A stretch of 64,000 nt of DNA from Botryococcus braunii (lineage: Eukaryota; Chlorophyta; Trebouxiophyceae). How positions within the stretch are numbered: the stretch's first letter is position 1; each line of letters opens with the position of its first letter. Location of the stretch: positions 1 through 64,000 of the forward strand of contig MVGU01001454.1 in assembly GCA_002005505.1 (NCBI GenBank). Reading direction: 5' to 3'. The notes beneath the pieces were generated by a model that made no database searches, was not told the DNA's origin, and saw only the letters and a list, made by a program, of their open reading frames with translations. Position numbers and translations under genes: made by a program. Positions 62,821-64,000 of the stretch are shown one piece after another.

Positions 62821-63090
62821 TGTAACAGGAAAAGTCGCGTGTTATAGGAAAATGACCGGACCACGAGGATTTGGACCTCCATAAAGGTCCCTTCGTGAGT
62901 TATGTTCCTCCACGCCAAGAAGTGGCTACTTCACGCGCCAAGGGAGTGACCCTTACTTGACAAGGCGCATTGGCGATGGAGACAGGGACACACTTAGAAC
63001 AGGATAGAATAAGGCTTTGGCAGAGGAAGGACCGGGCCGGACTGGACGGGTACTGAGGTGGAGCCCAAACAACTTGTAACCATTGTTTTC
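62821..63090 (+). repeat. Truncated K-type LTR
   Basis: Matches the first 270 of 298 bp of the K LTR essentially without difference, then breaks off after CCATTGTTTTC. It is inserted in the H gag. The missing last 28 bp and the unrelated sequence that follows mean either a truncation or a rearrangement. Confidence 0.88.
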
Positions 63091-64000
63091 TGCTGAAAGG
63101 ATGCTTTTGGGCCATGGTGTGGGGTTTTTTTTGGGGGAGGGGGCGATTTTTCGGGAGGGGGGCTGTTTAGGGGCGTGGGATTTGAAATGGCGAGGGGGCT
63201 GGGAGTCATATGTATTTCATGACGGTGGACTTTCGAGGGGCTGGTTCCGTCGGCGGACAGCTTTTCAGGGGGGTGGTTGCCTCTGTTGTCTTCGTACGCG
63301 GCGATGGGCTGGGGAGGTGCCTGTTTTTTGGCCCCGGAAGGGGTCGGGTGTCAGCTTCCTCGGAGGTGTGAACCGCGTGGAAGGCCTGAATGTGGATCGG
63401 TTCTGCATGCGGATCGGTTCTGGATGCGGTGGAGTGCTGATGAGGTTGTATTGTTCCTTGTGGGGTGCCTCGACTTAACTTTAGTGCATTCTCTTCGCGT
63501 CTGGGGTGGCGGTGACGAAGGCGGCGGCGGTTGCGGTTCGGAGTAGGTGCGTCTTCGGGGTTTCTCCGGTGCCTTTTGTCCTGATGTGGTTTGGTTGTGC
63601 CGTTGCATTGAGCAGCATGTTGCAGGAAGTCCAGGTTGATGGTAGCTAGATGGGTCGCGGTGGAGGGAGCGGGCGGGGGCAATCGGGGAGCCTGCCGGTG
63701 GGGTGTGTGGAGTGTATGGATGGCGATTGCATGTATAGTCCACGTCTGGCTGTTATAGCGTAGCAGAGGGTAGGAGTACGAGGATTGTGGGAGGGACGCA
63801 ACCTAAGGAGTCTATCGAGGTCGGGGTTTTGGGCGCCGGGGGTCTGCCGCGGGGGTGTGTGCAGTGCATGTATGGACATTGCAAGTATGGTTATTGTGGT
63901 GTAGCAGAGGGGTAGAAGGTTGAGGAGTGGGTGTGGGGAAGGCTGGGTGGGTAAGTAGTTTGGCCCGTGGTTGGCAGGCTGTGCCGGCAGCCATTGCTTG
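63091..64000. other. G-rich unassigned sequence
   Basis: About 0.9 kb with strong G bias on the + strand (including GGGGTTTTTTTTGGGGGAGG near 63123) and no recognisable coding domain. ORFs on both strands are short and of biased composition. Contains a degenerate tandem repeat (next entry). Confidence 0.4.
63688..63945 (+). repeat. Degenerate tandem repeat, two copies
   Basis: Copies beginning near 63688 and 63843 share CTGCCG-GGGGTGTGTG-AGTG-ATG-ATGG-ATTGCA and a later GTAGCAGAGGG-TAG block; period about 150 bp, many substitutions. Confidence 0.55.

Noticed and set aside
63083..63994. Pro/His-rich ORFs in the last kilobase
   Set aside because: Composition follows the G-rich strand bias; no conserved motif and several overlapping frames of similar length.

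Overview
The window is eukaryotic nuclear DNA built almost entirely of nested transposable elements and long microsatellites. It has no bacterial gene organisation, and I found no clear single-copy host gene. Evidence for a eukaryote: Ty1/copia and Ty3/gypsy polyproteins between LTRs, 5-bp target-site duplications (TSDs), GT-AG splice signals, TATA and CCAAT boxes, and (GA)n and (GT)n tracts of 50 bp to 1 kb. The lineage cannot be fixed from the sequence alone; an alga, protist or plant-like genome is my guess.

Layout. 1-4085: 3' part of copia element A with its 3' LTR, sitting in the gag of copia element B. B (about 4086-6811 and 14048-16936) is split by C1, a complete copia element (6812-14047) with two 879-bp LTRs, a GACCT TSD and an uninterrupted 1716-codon gag-pol. 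16937-17690: spacer with a dead gypsy RT fragment. 17690-18689: about 1 kb of GA/GGGA microsatellite. 18690-27137: C2, a decayed sister of C1 inside the GA tract (TSD GAGAG), itself hit by a solo B-type LTR (25242-25969, TSD AAATC). 27138-27382: more GA tract. 27383-56344: copia element E, also in the GA tract, carrying K, a young gag-only LTR element (32270-33709, TSD ACTGT). The 3' LTR of E is split by a 20.2-kb insert (35848-56033).

That insert is the most unusual object here. It has short terminal inverted repeats beginning CACCC and an apparent 3-bp TSD (AGT). It holds three near-identical 6-7 kb units: unit 1 forward, units 2 and 3 reversed, with a palindrome centre at 43400. Each unit has CCAAT boxes, hairpin modules rich in GACCTAT, and a set of short exons of an unrecognised multi-exon gene; three consecutive exons join in compatible phase. 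Unit 1 also holds a 585-bp TRIM (38002-38586) whose LTRs contain a tRNA-like segment.

56345-64000: the far side of the GA tract, then a reverse-strand gypsy remnant (F'), a same-family forward gypsy element F (57899-62260), an LTR plus gag start of element H, a truncated K-type LTR, and about 0.9 kb of G-rich sequence with a degenerate tandem repeat.

A theme of the copia LTRs (A, B, C and the solo LTR) is an internal direct repeat of 134-146 bp. The first copy begins about 28 bp after a TATA-like box where one is visible and ends at a splice-donor-like CAG|GT. The 5' LTR of C2 has three copies. All comparisons were made by eye; no alignment or database search was run.
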